Positions 54,994 to 63,345 of a DNA stretch of 64,000 nt are shown in pieces. Under the pieces are notes generated by a model. That model saw nothing but the letters and a program-made list of their open reading frames with translations, was not told the DNA's origin and did no database searches. How positions within the stretch are numbered: position 1 is the first letter of the stretch; every line of letters starts with the position of its first letter. The stretch lies in assembly GCA_963789175.1 (NCBI GenBank), contig CAWBJO010000006.1:558001-622000 (forward strand). Reading direction: 5' to 3'. Made by a program: the position numbers and the translations under genes. This stretch comes from CAWBJO01 sp963789175. Its GTDB lineage: Bacteria; Pseudomonadota; Alphaproteobacteria; Rhizobiales; Aestuariivirgaceae.

Positions 54994-55363
54994 CTGGCCC
55001 ACCCTGCTGTTCGACTTCAGCCGCAGACGCGCATCCGCGTCCGAGAACATGCTCAAGACGTAACAGAAGTGGTGTGGATGGGCAAATTGTAGGCTAACGA
55101 GGTGAAGACCGTGGTCCAGTCTTCGAAACCACGATCTCCGGCCCCCGACTAACAGCCATCTGCGACGAAGCGGATCAGCGCGATTGCCGGGTCAGCGCAC
55201 CGGTATGCAGCTTCACAACCGATCACCACGCTTGACGTACCGCTTCTGCAGTTGCCGACTATGCTTTGTTGGCTTTACAGCCAATAAACTAGCCGTAGGG
55301 CCAATTCTTGTAGATGAGGTCCAAATTTGTCAATCTAGAACATTGCAACCTTTGGGATTTTGC
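54994..55363. other. 370-bp divergent intergenic region
   Basis: No convincing gene is seen here. The region separates the LLM operon (leftward) from the TetR gene (rightward). It contains an inverted repeat at 55269-55284 and, on the minus strand, a TTGACA box (55333-55328) followed 18 bases later by AAGAAT, a possible promoter for the LLM operon. The right half is more AT-rich than its surroundings. Confidence 0.55.
55269..55284. promoter_or_regulatory. Inverted repeat, candidate TetR operator
   Basis: TTGGCTTTACAGCCAA has perfect 6-bp arms around TTAC. It lies about 80 bp upstream of the TetR ATG and just downstream of the putative start of the leftward transcript, a good place for a repressor that controls both directions. 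A transcript hairpin is the alternative reading. Confidence 0.5.
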
Positions 55364-55966
55364 ATGGGACGAAGGCCGATCAGTGAAATCCGCCGGCAGG
55401 AATTGATCGAAGCTGCCTATCAGCTGCTGATCACCGAGGGGCTGCAATCATTGACGGTTGAAAGAGTCGCGCGCCAAGCCGGAGTATCGAAAGGGATCAT
55501 TCACCACTATTTTCGCGACAAGCACCAGCTCATCGAGGCGGCCCTCGTCCATCTCAGCACGTTTCCCGGCGGCGTGACGTTCGGAAGGCTCAGGAGCGCG
55601 CATACGCCGGCGGAAAGAATCTGGGCGATCGTCGCGAGCAACCTGCGAGCGGAGGTCTTCCAGCCTTCGGTATGCCGAGCCTGGCTCGCCCTGTGCTCCG
55701 ACGCATCCGTATATCCCGAGGCGAAAAAGACGGTCAAACAGTACTACGCGATCATGGAAAAGGAATTCGTCGCCGCCCTTGCGACCCTGCTTCCAGAGGA
55801 CGAGGCGGACACGGTCGCAACCGACCTCGTCGCGCTGCTCGATGGACTGTGGCTGCGCAATGCGATCCGGTCCAGCTCGGCAGGGACCACATGGGCGACA
55901 GGAATCGTCCGCGACTTTCTCAGGCACCGGGTGCCGAAATTTGACCTGTCGATCACAAACGAATAG
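55364..55966 (+). CDS. TetR/AcrR family regulator, BetI-like
   Basis: A 200-residue TetR regulator. The DNA-binding part is RRQELIEAAYQLLITEGLQS followed by QAGVSKGIIHHYFRDKHQLI. The C-terminal ligand domain has the BetI-type spread (SVCRAWLALCSDASVYPEAK, VALLDGLWLRNA). BetI senses choline, so a quaternary amine ligand is plausible here. ATG 55364 matches the family start. It probably represses the divergent LLM operon and perhaps itself and the FAD oxidase that follows after 36 bp. Confidence 0.88.
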   Translation: MGRRPISEIRRQELIEAAYQLLITEGLQSLTVERVARQAGVSKGIIHHYFRDKHQLIEAALVHLSTFPGGVTFGRLRSAHTPAERIWAIVASNLRAEVFQPSVCRAWLALCSDASVYPEAKKTVKQYYAIMEKEFVAALATLLPEDEADTVATDLVALLDGLWLRNAIRSSSAGTTWATGIVRDFLRHRVPKFDLSITNE

Positions 55967-56002
55967 CCCTTGGCGTCGGACAGGCGAAAGGGAAGGCATG
56001 AC

Positions 56003-57310
56003 ATGCAGGATGCGGGGATCTTCGCTCCCGGCTTCAAGGAGCGGCCCTTCTGGTGGGAAGCCCACGAGCCGAAACCGGTCGAACTGGCGGATCTGCCCAG
56101 ACGCACCGACGTCGCGATCGTCGGGGGCGGTTATGCCGGTCTCGCCTGCGCCCTCGAGCTCCACCGGCACGGCATCGAAGCCGTGGTGCTGGATGCCGAG
56201 ATGCCGGGCTTCGGCGCGTCGTCGCGAAACGGCGGCATGGTCTCCGGCGGAACCAGCATCGGCAAGCGCTACTCCGGGAAGGACGACCCCGAGGAGCTCC
56301 TGAGGCTCTATGCGGATGCAGCCGACAGCTTCACGGTGATCGAGAACCTCATCGCCGCCGAAAACATCCAATGCGAGTGGAAGAAGACGGGCCGGTTCGC
56401 GGGCGCCTGGTGCAAGAAGCACTTCGACAAGCTCTCGGCCAAGATCGGCCTGCTCAACGAAGGAGCCGATGCCGGTGCCTATATCCTCCCGCGCGACCGG
56501 CAGCGCGAGGAGATCGGCTCGGACTACTATCACGGCGGAATGGTCGTCATGCGATCCGCCCATCTCCATCCCGCCCTTTACTTCAAGGGGCTTTACGATG
56601 CCGTGCGACGCAGGAACATCACTCTCGCCGCGCGGGCACCCGTCCATCGATTGAGCGAACGGGGCAACGGCTGGCTGGTCGAAACGGGACGCGGCTCCCT
56701 CGAAGCGGGCCAGGTCGTCATCTGCACAAACGGCTACACGGGAAACGTGACGCCGCAGCTCAAGCGCCGCGTCATCCCCATCGGCAGCTACATCATAGCG
56801 ACGGAACCGTTGCCGAAGGACGTCGCGGACGGGCTGATACCCCGCGACAAGAGCATCTACGACACTCGGCGGGTACTCACCTACTACCGCATGTCGGGTG
56901 ACCGCACGCGGCTCATCTTCGGCGGCCGAGCGAAGTTCGGATCATACGCGGCGCGCGAGATGGCGCCGATCCTCTACGAGTTCATGTGCGACCGCTTCCC
57001 GCAGCTGAAGGGCTTCAAGATCACGCACGCCTGGACCGGCAACGTGGCCTTCACCTTCGATGAAATGCCGCACATGGGGCGGATGGACGGCCTTCACTAC
57101 GCGCTGGGGTGCAACGGCTCGGGCATCGCCATGATGACCTATCTCGGAACGATGACGGGTAGGAAGATTGCCGGTGTTGCCAACTACCGCTGCGCCTTCG
57201 ACCGCAGCGACTTTCCGACCAACCCCCTCTATACGGGCAACCCATGGTTCGCGCCGGCGCTCGGTACGTACTTCCGGTTCCGCGACTGGGTCGACCGCCG
57301 CCTCTCCTAG
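56003..57310 (+). CDS. DAO-type FAD-dependent oxidoreductase
   Basis: A 435-residue flavoprotein of the DAO superfamily, near gamma-glutamylputrescine oxidase (PuuB) and other amine oxidases. The FAD motif is VAIVGGGYAGLACALELHRHG from about residue 38. FGASSRNGGMVSGG is the second flavin contact, and GCNGSGIAMMTYLGTMTG closes the FAD site. It probably oxidises a secondary or tertiary amine with O2. ATG 56003 has GGAAGG upstream. It follows the TetR gene by 36 bp and is likely co-transcribed. Confidence 0.88.
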   Translation: MQDAGIFAPGFKERPFWWEAHEPKPVELADLPRRTDVAIVGGGYAGLACALELHRHGIEAVVLDAEMPGFGASSRNGGMVSGGTSIGKRYSGKDDPEELLRLYADAADSFTVIENLIAAENIQCEWKKTGRFAGAWCKKHFDKLSAKIGLLNEGADAGAYILPRDRQREEIGSDYYHGGMVVMRSAHLHPALYFKGLYDAVRRRNITLAARAPVHRLSERGNGWLVETGRGSLEAGQVVICTNGYTGNVTPQLKRRVIPIGSYIIATEPLPKDVADGLIPRDKSIYDTRRVLTYYRMSGDRTRLIFGGRAKFGSYAAREMAPILYEFMCDRFPQLKGFKITHAWTGNVAFTFDEMPHMGRMDGLHYALGCNGSGIAMMTYLGTMTGRKIAGVANYRCAFDRSDFPTNPLYTGNPWFAPALGTYFRFRDWVDRRLS

Positions 57311-57315
57311 CGGCA

Positions 57316-57693
57316 TCAGCCGCCGCAGCGGGCGTCCATGCTCCACGCCGCATCGGCATGCTGCATCGAGGCGACATCGACGACGGCGCGCAACTTCGTG
57401 GGACAAGCGAAATGGGACAGGGAAGACGAGACGATCTGAACGGCCAGATGACGATCGCCTTCGGTCGAGGCGAGCGCCGCATCCCGGCCGGTAAGGCGCG
57501 CGGCGTAAGACGAGCGCGACGAATCGTACTTGAACTTCAAAACGTAATGCTTGCCTGTGAAGAAGACCGGCTCGGTGTGCTCGACGCCGTCGACATAGGG
57601 AGAATTCAGCACCGTGACCGCCGACTTCGGCGCGCACCCCGAAAGAGAGCCCGCGCTTATTGTCAAGGCCAGCGAAATCAACAATAACCGCAT
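57316..57693 (-). CDS. Hypothetical lipoprotein
   Basis: A 125-residue putative outer-membrane or periplasmic lipoprotein. The signal sequence MRLLLISLALTISAGSLSGC has the lipobox LSGC with Cys20. The rest is a small beta-rich domain with two further cysteines (FACPTKL, DARCGG) that could form a disulfide. ATG 57693 has GAAGGGA upstream. It has no known family by eye. It diverges from the aminotransferase gene with about 31 bp between starts. Confidence 0.75.
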   Translation of the reverse strand: MRLLLISLALTISAGSLSGCAPKSAVTVLNSPYVDGVEHTEPVFFTGKHYVLKFKYDSSRSSYAARLTGRDAALASTEGDRHLAVQIVSSSLSHFACPTKLRAVVDVASMQHADAAWSMDARCGG

Positions 57694-57724
57694 CGGCGAA
57701 TCCCTTCGCCCTACGGTATCGCCC

Positions 57725-58936
57725 ATGACTCAGTTCGATGCAACGAAACTTCTCTCCCGTCGCGCCGCCGCTGTCGAAGAGGCGGCCATCATCCGCATGG
57801 CACAGAAGGCGCGCGACTTGCGCGCCGCCGGTCGCGACGTGGTCAGCCTGACGATCGGCGAGCCCGATTTCGATACGCCCTTGCAAATTCAGGCGGCGGC
57901 GAGCGAGGCCATGCGCAGGGGCTTCACCCACTATGCGCCGGTGGCGGGATTTCCCGAACTGCGGGCAGCCATCGCGCGCAAGCTGGGCTCGGAGAACAGC
58001 CTCGACTACGGCCCGAACGACATCGTCCTCGCCAACGGCGCCAAGCAGGCGATCACCAACGCCGTCTTCGCACTCGTCGAAGACGGGGACGAAGCCATTC
58101 TGCTTGCACCCTACTGGATCGCCTATGAGGGGATCGTGCGGATGGCGGGGGGAAAGCCGATCGTTCTCCCCTCGTCCATCGATGACGGGTTCAAGACGTC
58201 CGCGGCACACCTTGAAGCCTCCCTCGGGCCGCGAACCAAGCTCATCTTCCTCAACTCGCCCAACAATCCGTCCGGTGCGGTCCATTCGCGCGACGAACTG
58301 GCCGCCCTAGCCGACGTCGTCCGGAAACATCCGCAGGTCATGGTGATCGCCGACGAGATCTACGAGCACATCTCGTTCGACGGGCCCGTCGTCTCGTTCG
58401 CCTCGCTTCCCGGAATGCGGGATCGCACGGTCACCATCAACGGCTTCTCGAAAGCCTACGCCATGACCGGCTGGAGGCTCGGATATGGAGCGGCGACGGA
58501 ACCGGTCGCCCGGGCGATGGCGAAGATACAGGGCACCTTCACGGCCGGCGCCAATGCGTTCGTTCAACAGGCGGCGATTGCCGCGCTGGCGAGCGGATCG
58601 GAGGACGTTGCGCGAATGCGAGAAATCTATCGCCGACGGCGGGAGATCGTCGTGACGTCGCTGCGGTCCATCCCAGGCGTGCGGGTCGTGGAGCCGGCGG
58701 GAACCTTCTACGTTTTCCCCGACGTTTCCTCATATCTCGGGCGCCGTGCAGGAAACCATGTCATCGACACGGTCGACCAACTGTGCGACTGGCTCATCGA
58801 TTTCCACGATCTCGCCACGGTGCCGGGCACGGCGTTCGGCAACACCGCCTGCATCCGGCTGTCCTTTGCCGCCTCGGAAAAAGATCTCGAGCGTGGATTG
58901 GCCCGGCTCGGCGCCGCCCTTCGCCAGCTTTCCTGA
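57725..58936 (+). CDS. Class I pyridoxal-phosphate aminotransferase (AspAT-like)
   Basis: A 403-residue class I aminotransferase of the aspartate/prephenate type. The PLP lysine is about Lys243 in GFSKAYAMTGWRLGYG. SLTIGEPDFDTP, NGAKQAITNAVFAL, FLNSPNNPSGAV and VIADEIYEHISFDG are all family motifs. The substrate within the aspartate/aromatic range is not determinable. It lies alone, between the lipoprotein and the RND genes. Confidence 0.92.
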   Translation: MTQFDATKLLSRRAAAVEEAAIIRMAQKARDLRAAGRDVVSLTIGEPDFDTPLQIQAAASEAMRRGFTHYAPVAGFPELRAAIARKLGSENSLDYGPNDIVLANGAKQAITNAVFALVEDGDEAILLAPYWIAYEGIVRMAGGKPIVLPSSIDDGFKTSAAHLEASLGPRTKLIFLNSPNNPSGAVHSRDELAALADVVRKHPQVMVIADEIYEHISFDGPVVSFASLPGMRDRTVTINGFSKAYAMTGWRLGYGAATEPVARAMAKIQGTFTAGANAFVQQAAIAALASGSEDVARMREIYRRRREIVVTSLRSIPGVRVVEPAGTFYVFPDVSSYLGRRAGNHVIDTVDQLCDWLIDFHDLATVPGTAFGNTACIRLSFAASEKDLERGLARLGAALRQLS

Positions 58937-58942
58937 CCGTCC

Positions 58943-61900
58943 CTACTCGGCGGCTTCCGGAAGCCGGCTCTTCGGAGGATGCGGTTCGGACGTCTTGGCT
59001 GCGGCTCGTGACGTGGAGCTGCGTCGGTCGCGAGCCACGTAGGTATAAACCGCAGGCGTCACGAACAGGGTGAACATCGTGCCGATGAGCATTCCGGCGG
59101 CGATGACCAGGCCGATGTCGAAGCGGCTCTTCGCGCCAGCCCCCTGTGCGATGAGCAACGGGACCATGCCTACAACCATGGCGGCGGTCGTCATCAGAAT
59201 GGGGCGTAGCCGGACGCTTGCCGCCTTCTCGATCGCCGCCCGACGGTCGAGGCTTTCCTCGACCTGCAGGCGGTTTGCGAATTCGACCATCAGAATGCCG
59301 TGCTTGGAAATAAGCCCGATCAGGGTCACGAGGCCGATCTGCGTATAAATGTTCACGGACGCCGCGCCGAGATTCATCGGCAGCAGGGCCCCGAACATCG
59401 CGGTGGGCAAGGCGATCAGAATGATGAACGGATCGCGGAAGCTCTCGAACTGCGCGGCAAGGACGAGATAGATGATGATGAGCGCGAAGACGAAGGTGAT
59501 CGCCAGCGAATTGCCTTCCTGGATGAACTGCCGAGCCTCGCCGCCCCAGTCGTAGGTCATTCCCTCGGGAAGAAGCTCGGCGGCCTTGTCCTGCATGAAC
59601 GCGACCGCCTCACCCATGCTGCGGCCGGGAAACACCACGCCCGAAATCGAGGCCGAGCTCAGCTGCTGGAACGTAGTGAGCGAGGTCGGTTGCACGGACC
59701 GTTCGATGGTGGCGAAGGTCGAAAGCGGCACCATCTTGCCCGATGCCGTCCGTACTTCGTAGCGAAGCAGCCAGTCGGGCGTCAGGCGGAAGTCGCGCGG
59801 CACTTGCGGGATGACCTGATAGCTGCGGCCCTGGAGATTGAAGCGATTGACGAAATTACCGCCGAGAAGGGTTGCGAGCGTCGCGCCCACATCCTGCATG
59901 GTCACTCCGGCCTGGTTCGCCTTGTCGCGATCGATCTTCAGCTCGATCTGCGGCGTGTCGAAGCGCAAATCGCCGTCGGTGAATATGAAAAGGCCGCTGT
60001 TCTGCGCCTCCTGGTTGATCCGGTCGAGCGTATCGGCAAGCTCGCGGTAATCGCGCGGCGACTTGATGACGAACTGGAACGGCGGGCCGCCAGTGTTGCC
60101 GGGGAGCGAGGGCGGCGCAAAGGCGAAGGCCTGGACGCCGGCGATCCCCGAAAGTTTCGGCTGGAGCTCCTGGAGAATTTCCTGGTGGTTGCGGGAGCGC
60201 TCGTCCCACGATTTGAACAGGATACCGCCGAACGCCGAATGTATGCCCTGGAAGCCGGCGATGCCGAAGTAGTTCTGCTCTTCGGGGATCGACTTGAAGG
60301 TCTTGCCCACCTCATCAATGTAGCGCTCGAGGTAGTCGAGGTTCGCATACTGCGGCGCGTTGATGAGAGTGAAGAGCACCCCCTGGTCTTCCTCGGGAGC
60401 AAGCTCCTTCTGGGTCGTCGTATACATGAGGCCCGTAGCCACCAGCACGCAGATCAGCATGAAGATGGTGACCGGGCGGTAGTTGAGGGAATTGTCGAGG
60501 CGCCGCAGGTAGCGACGCTTCAATCCCTCGAACATCCGGTCGAGAAAGCGCGCGAACCGGCCCTGGTTCGAATCCGATTTCAGAAGCCGCGAGGCCATCA
60601 TCGGCGACAGCGTCAGCGCGATGACGCCCGAGACGATGACGGCTCCGGCAAGGGTGAAGGCGAACTCGCGGAAGAGAACGCCGGTGAGGCCGGTCGTAAA
60701 GCCGATCGGCGCGTAGACCGCCGCCAACGTGATGGTCATGCTGATCACAGGCAGGGCGATCTCGCGTGCGCCCTGCAATGCGGCATCGAAGGGCGGCATG
60801 CCTTCTTCCATGTGCCGATGCACGTTCTCGACGACGACGATGGCATCGTCGACCACCAGTCCGATGGCAAGCACGAGAGCCAGCAGCGTCAGGAGGTTGA
60901 TCGAATAGCCCATGGCTAGGAGGAGCATCATCACGCCGATGAGCGACAGCGGGATCGTGACAATGGGGATGAAGGTCGAGCGGATCGATCCCAGGAACAG
61001 GAAAATGACCACGATCACGATGATCGCCGCTTCGCCCAGCGTCTTACCGACCTCGACGATCGATTCCTTGATGAAGATCGTCGCGTCATAGGCGATCGCC
61101 GCCTGTAGACCGGCCGGCATCTCGGCCTGGATCTCCGGCATGGCGGCTCGCACGTCGCCGATGACCGTCAGCGGGTTCGCGGACGGGGTCGCATAGATGC
61201 CGAGAAACACCGCCCTGAGCCCGTCGAACACGGAGGACGAGTTCGAGTTCTCGGGACCGAGCTCGACGCGCGCTATCTGGCCGAGCCTAACGAGGACGTC
61301 GCCGCGGCTCGCGACGACGAGCTTCTCGAAACCCTGCACATCCTGAAGCGACGTTTGGGCGTTGATGTTGGTCTGGACGTAGTGTCCCTTGATCTCGCCG
61401 GCCGCCGTCGTGAAGTTGTTGTTGCGCAGTGCGGTGCTGACGTCGAGAGGGGTGACGCCCAGCGCCGCCATCCGATCAGGATCGAGCCAGATCCGCATGG
61501 CGAAGGTCTGGCCGCCAAGGATCTCTGCATTGGCAACGCCGTTGATCGACTGCAGCCTCGGCTGAACGACGCGATTCAAATAGTCGCTGATCTGAGAAGA
61601 CGTCATCTGCTTCGAGTTGAAGCCGATGTACATCAGGGCGAAGCCTTCTCCGGTCGTTCTAATAACGACGGGATCGTTCGCTTCATCGGGCAGAACGCCC
61701 TTCACCTGGTTCACCTTGGCAAGGACGTCGGCCGTTGCACGGTCGCCGTTGGCGTCGAGCCGCAGATTGAGGGTGACCGTGCTGACATTCTGCGCCGAGG
61801 TCGAGGTCAGCGTGTCGATGCCTTCGGCACTGGCGACCGCCTGCTGGATCGGCGTGGTGATGAAGCCCTTGATCTGATCCGCGTTGGCACCGGGATAGCC

Positions 61901-62050
61901 GGTGGTGATCGTGATGGTCGTCTTGGTGAGCTCGGGAAACTGCCGGATGGGCAGCTTCCACGCCGCCTGCAGGCCGACCAGCAGGATGAGAAGGCTGACG
62001 ACCGAGGCAAGCACCGGTCGCTTGATGAAGAGATCGGTGAACCGTGCCAT
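58943..62050 (-). CDS. RND efflux permease (AcrB/MexB-like)
   Basis: A 1035-residue inner-membrane RND pump of the hydrophobe/amphiphile type, with 12 membrane segments and two large periplasmic loops. The start is MARFTDLFIKRPVLASVVSL. The proton-relay Asp pair is in LVVDDAIVVVENVHRHMEEG, and GVIALTLSPMMASRLL and GLISKHGILMVEFANRLQ are standard. It exports drugs or metabolites through the adaptor encoded just upstream. No TolC-type outer-membrane gene is in the window. Confidence 0.95.
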   Translation of the reverse strand: MARFTDLFIKRPVLASVVSLLILLVGLQAAWKLPIRQFPELTKTTITITTGYPGANADQIKGFITTPIQQAVASAEGIDTLTSTSAQNVSTVTLNLRLDANGDRATADVLAKVNQVKGVLPDEANDPVVIRTTGEGFALMYIGFNSKQMTSSQISDYLNRVVQPRLQSINGVANAEILGGQTFAMRIWLDPDRMAALGVTPLDVSTALRNNNFTTAAGEIKGHYVQTNINAQTSLQDVQGFEKLVVASRGDVLVRLGQIARVELGPENSNSSSVFDGLRAVFLGIYATPSANPLTVIGDVRAAMPEIQAEMPAGLQAAIAYDATIFIKESIVEVGKTLGEAAIIVIVVIFLFLGSIRSTFIPIVTIPLSLIGVMMLLLAMGYSINLLTLLALVLAIGLVVDDAIVVVENVHRHMEEGMPPFDAALQGAREIALPVISMTITLAAVYAPIGFTTGLTGVLFREFAFTLAGAVIVSGVIALTLSPMMASRLLKSDSNQGRFARFLDRMFEGLKRRYLRRLDNSLNYRPVTIFMLICVLVATGLMYTTTQKELAPEEDQGVLFTLINAPQYANLDYLERYIDEVGKTFKSIPEEQNYFGIAGFQGIHSAFGGILFKSWDERSRNHQEILQELQPKLSGIAGVQAFAFAPPSLPGNTGGPPFQFVIKSPRDYRELADTLDRINQEAQNSGLFIFTDGDLRFDTPQIELKIDRDKANQAGVTMQDVGATLATLLGGNFVNRFNLQGRSYQVIPQVPRDFRLTPDWLLRYEVRTASGKMVPLSTFATIERSVQPTSLTTFQQLSSASISGVVFPGRSMGEAVAFMQDKAAELLPEGMTYDWGGEARQFIQEGNSLAITFVFALIIIYLVLAAQFESFRDPFIILIALPTAMFGALLPMNLGAASVNIYTQIGLVTLIGLISKHGILMVEFANRLQVEESLDRRAAIEKAASVRLRPILMTTAAMVVGMVPLLIAQGAGAKSRFDIGLVIAAGMLIGTMFTLFVTPAVYTYVARDRRSSTSRAAAKTSEPHPPKSRLPEAAE

Positions 62051-62054
62051 CGCG

Positions 62055-63221
62055 CTACTCGATCTTCGTCCGCTCCGGCGTGCTCAGGGCCACCGAGTTG
62101 TCGATCTTGACGGTCGAGCCTGGCCGCAGCTTCAGCTGGCCGGCCGTCACCACCTGTTCGCCTTCCTTCAGCCCGTCGAGGACGGAGGAGCGGCCGCTCC
62201 TGACCTCGCCGATCTTCACGAAGCGGCGCTCGACCTGCAGAGCCGGGGCCGCCGGAGCTTGCGCAGGCTGCGCGGCAGGCTGATTTTGGTCAGCAGGCGC
62301 GGCCTTCGCCGGCATGACCACGTACACGGAATCGCCGTAGAGGCTGTATGTGACCGCCGTCTCCGGTACGGTCAAGACGGCCTGCGGCTGATCGACGACG
62401 ACCGATACGCTCGCGAACATGCCGGCGACGATCTTGTGGTCCGGGTTCGGCAGCTCGGCACGAACATTGATCGTGCGCGTCGCCTCGTCGATCCTGGCGT
62501 CGAGGGCGGCGATCTTTCCGGTGAACACCTCGTCCGGATACGTGCTGTACGTCGTTTCGACGGTCTGTCCAATGCGGATGCGGTCGAACTCGGTCTCGGG
62601 CACGGTGAAATCCACGTAGACCGGATCGAGCGTCTGGAGCCACACCAACGCCTGCCCGGCCTGGACGTAGGCTCCGACATCGACGTGACGGATGCCGAGG
62701 CGGCCGGACCAGGGCGCAATGACGGACTTGTCGGCAATCGTCGTCCTGACCTTGTCGGTCTGAGCCCGCAGCGCATCGACGCTTGCCTGGGCGGCTTCAA
62801 GGTCCTTGCGGGCCGATACGCCGCGTTGCGCGAGCGTTCGCTGGCGCGTGAGCTCGAGCTCGGCACCGGTCGCCGTGGCCTCGAGATTGCGGAGGTCAGC
62901 CTGCTCGGCCGCATCGTCGAGCTTCACGAGCTTGGCGCCCTTCTCAACGTCGGCGCCGGAATCGAAGGAGAACTCCTTCACGATCCCGGCGACCTTCGGA
63001 GCGACCTCGATGCCGTTCACGGCTGACACCGAGCCGATGGCCCGGATGTACGGCGCCCACTTCTCGGTCTTGGCCGATTCCGCCGAGATGGTTTCGGCGG
63101 GCTTCGGCGCACCCAGGATCGCCTGCTTGATCATGCTCGGCAGGAATACGAAATGAAAGAATGCCAGGCCGCCGATCAGCAGTCCGAATACCAGGCCGAC
63201 GATGATGAACCGTTTTGTCAT
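62055..63221 (-). CDS. RND efflux periplasmic adaptor subunit (MFP)
   Basis: A 388-residue membrane-fusion protein. An N-terminal anchor (FIIVGLVFGLLIGGLAFFHF) is followed by the lipoyl/barrel-sandwich domain (AIGSVSAVNGIEVAPKVAGI), a coiled-coil hairpin (about 105-165), a beta-barrel (YVDFTVPETEFDRIRIG) and a Gln/Pro/Ala-rich linker near residues 290-320. It links the pump to the outer membrane. It is first in the operon, 4 bp before the permease. A palindrome at 63285 lies upstream. Confidence 0.93.
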   Translation of the reverse strand: MTKRFIIVGLVFGLLIGGLAFFHFVFLPSMIKQAILGAPKPAETISAESAKTEKWAPYIRAIGSVSAVNGIEVAPKVAGIVKEFSFDSGADVEKGAKLVKLDDAAEQADLRNLEATATGAELELTRQRTLAQRGVSARKDLEAAQASVDALRAQTDKVRTTIADKSVIAPWSGRLGIRHVDVGAYVQAGQALVWLQTLDPVYVDFTVPETEFDRIRIGQTVETTYSTYPDEVFTGKIAALDARIDEATRTINVRAELPNPDHKIVAGMFASVSVVVDQPQAVLTVPETAVTYSLYGDSVYVVMPAKAAPADQNQPAAQPAQAPAAPALQVERRFVKIGEVRSGRSSVLDGLKEGEQVVTAGQLKLRPGSTVKIDNSVALSTPERTKIE

Positions 63222-63284
63222 GAGGCGCCTAGATAATGCTGCGAGTGCGAACTGTAAACCTTATGCCGAAAAATTGATTACCAG

Positions 63285-63301
63285 TTCAACGCACCGTTGA
63301 A
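63285..63301. promoter_or_regulatory. Palindromic operator candidate upstream of the RND operon
   Basis: TTCAACGCACCGTTGAA has perfect 6-bp arms and a 5-base centre. It lies about 64 bp before the adaptor start, in an AT-rich promoter region that also holds a TGAATG/CATTCA pair further upstream (63320-63348). It is a likely site for a TetR- or GntR-type regulator of the efflux genes. Confidence 0.55.
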
Positions 63302-63345
63302 AGTCATATTCAGCCGGAAGTGAATGTTAATCCATAAATATTCAT

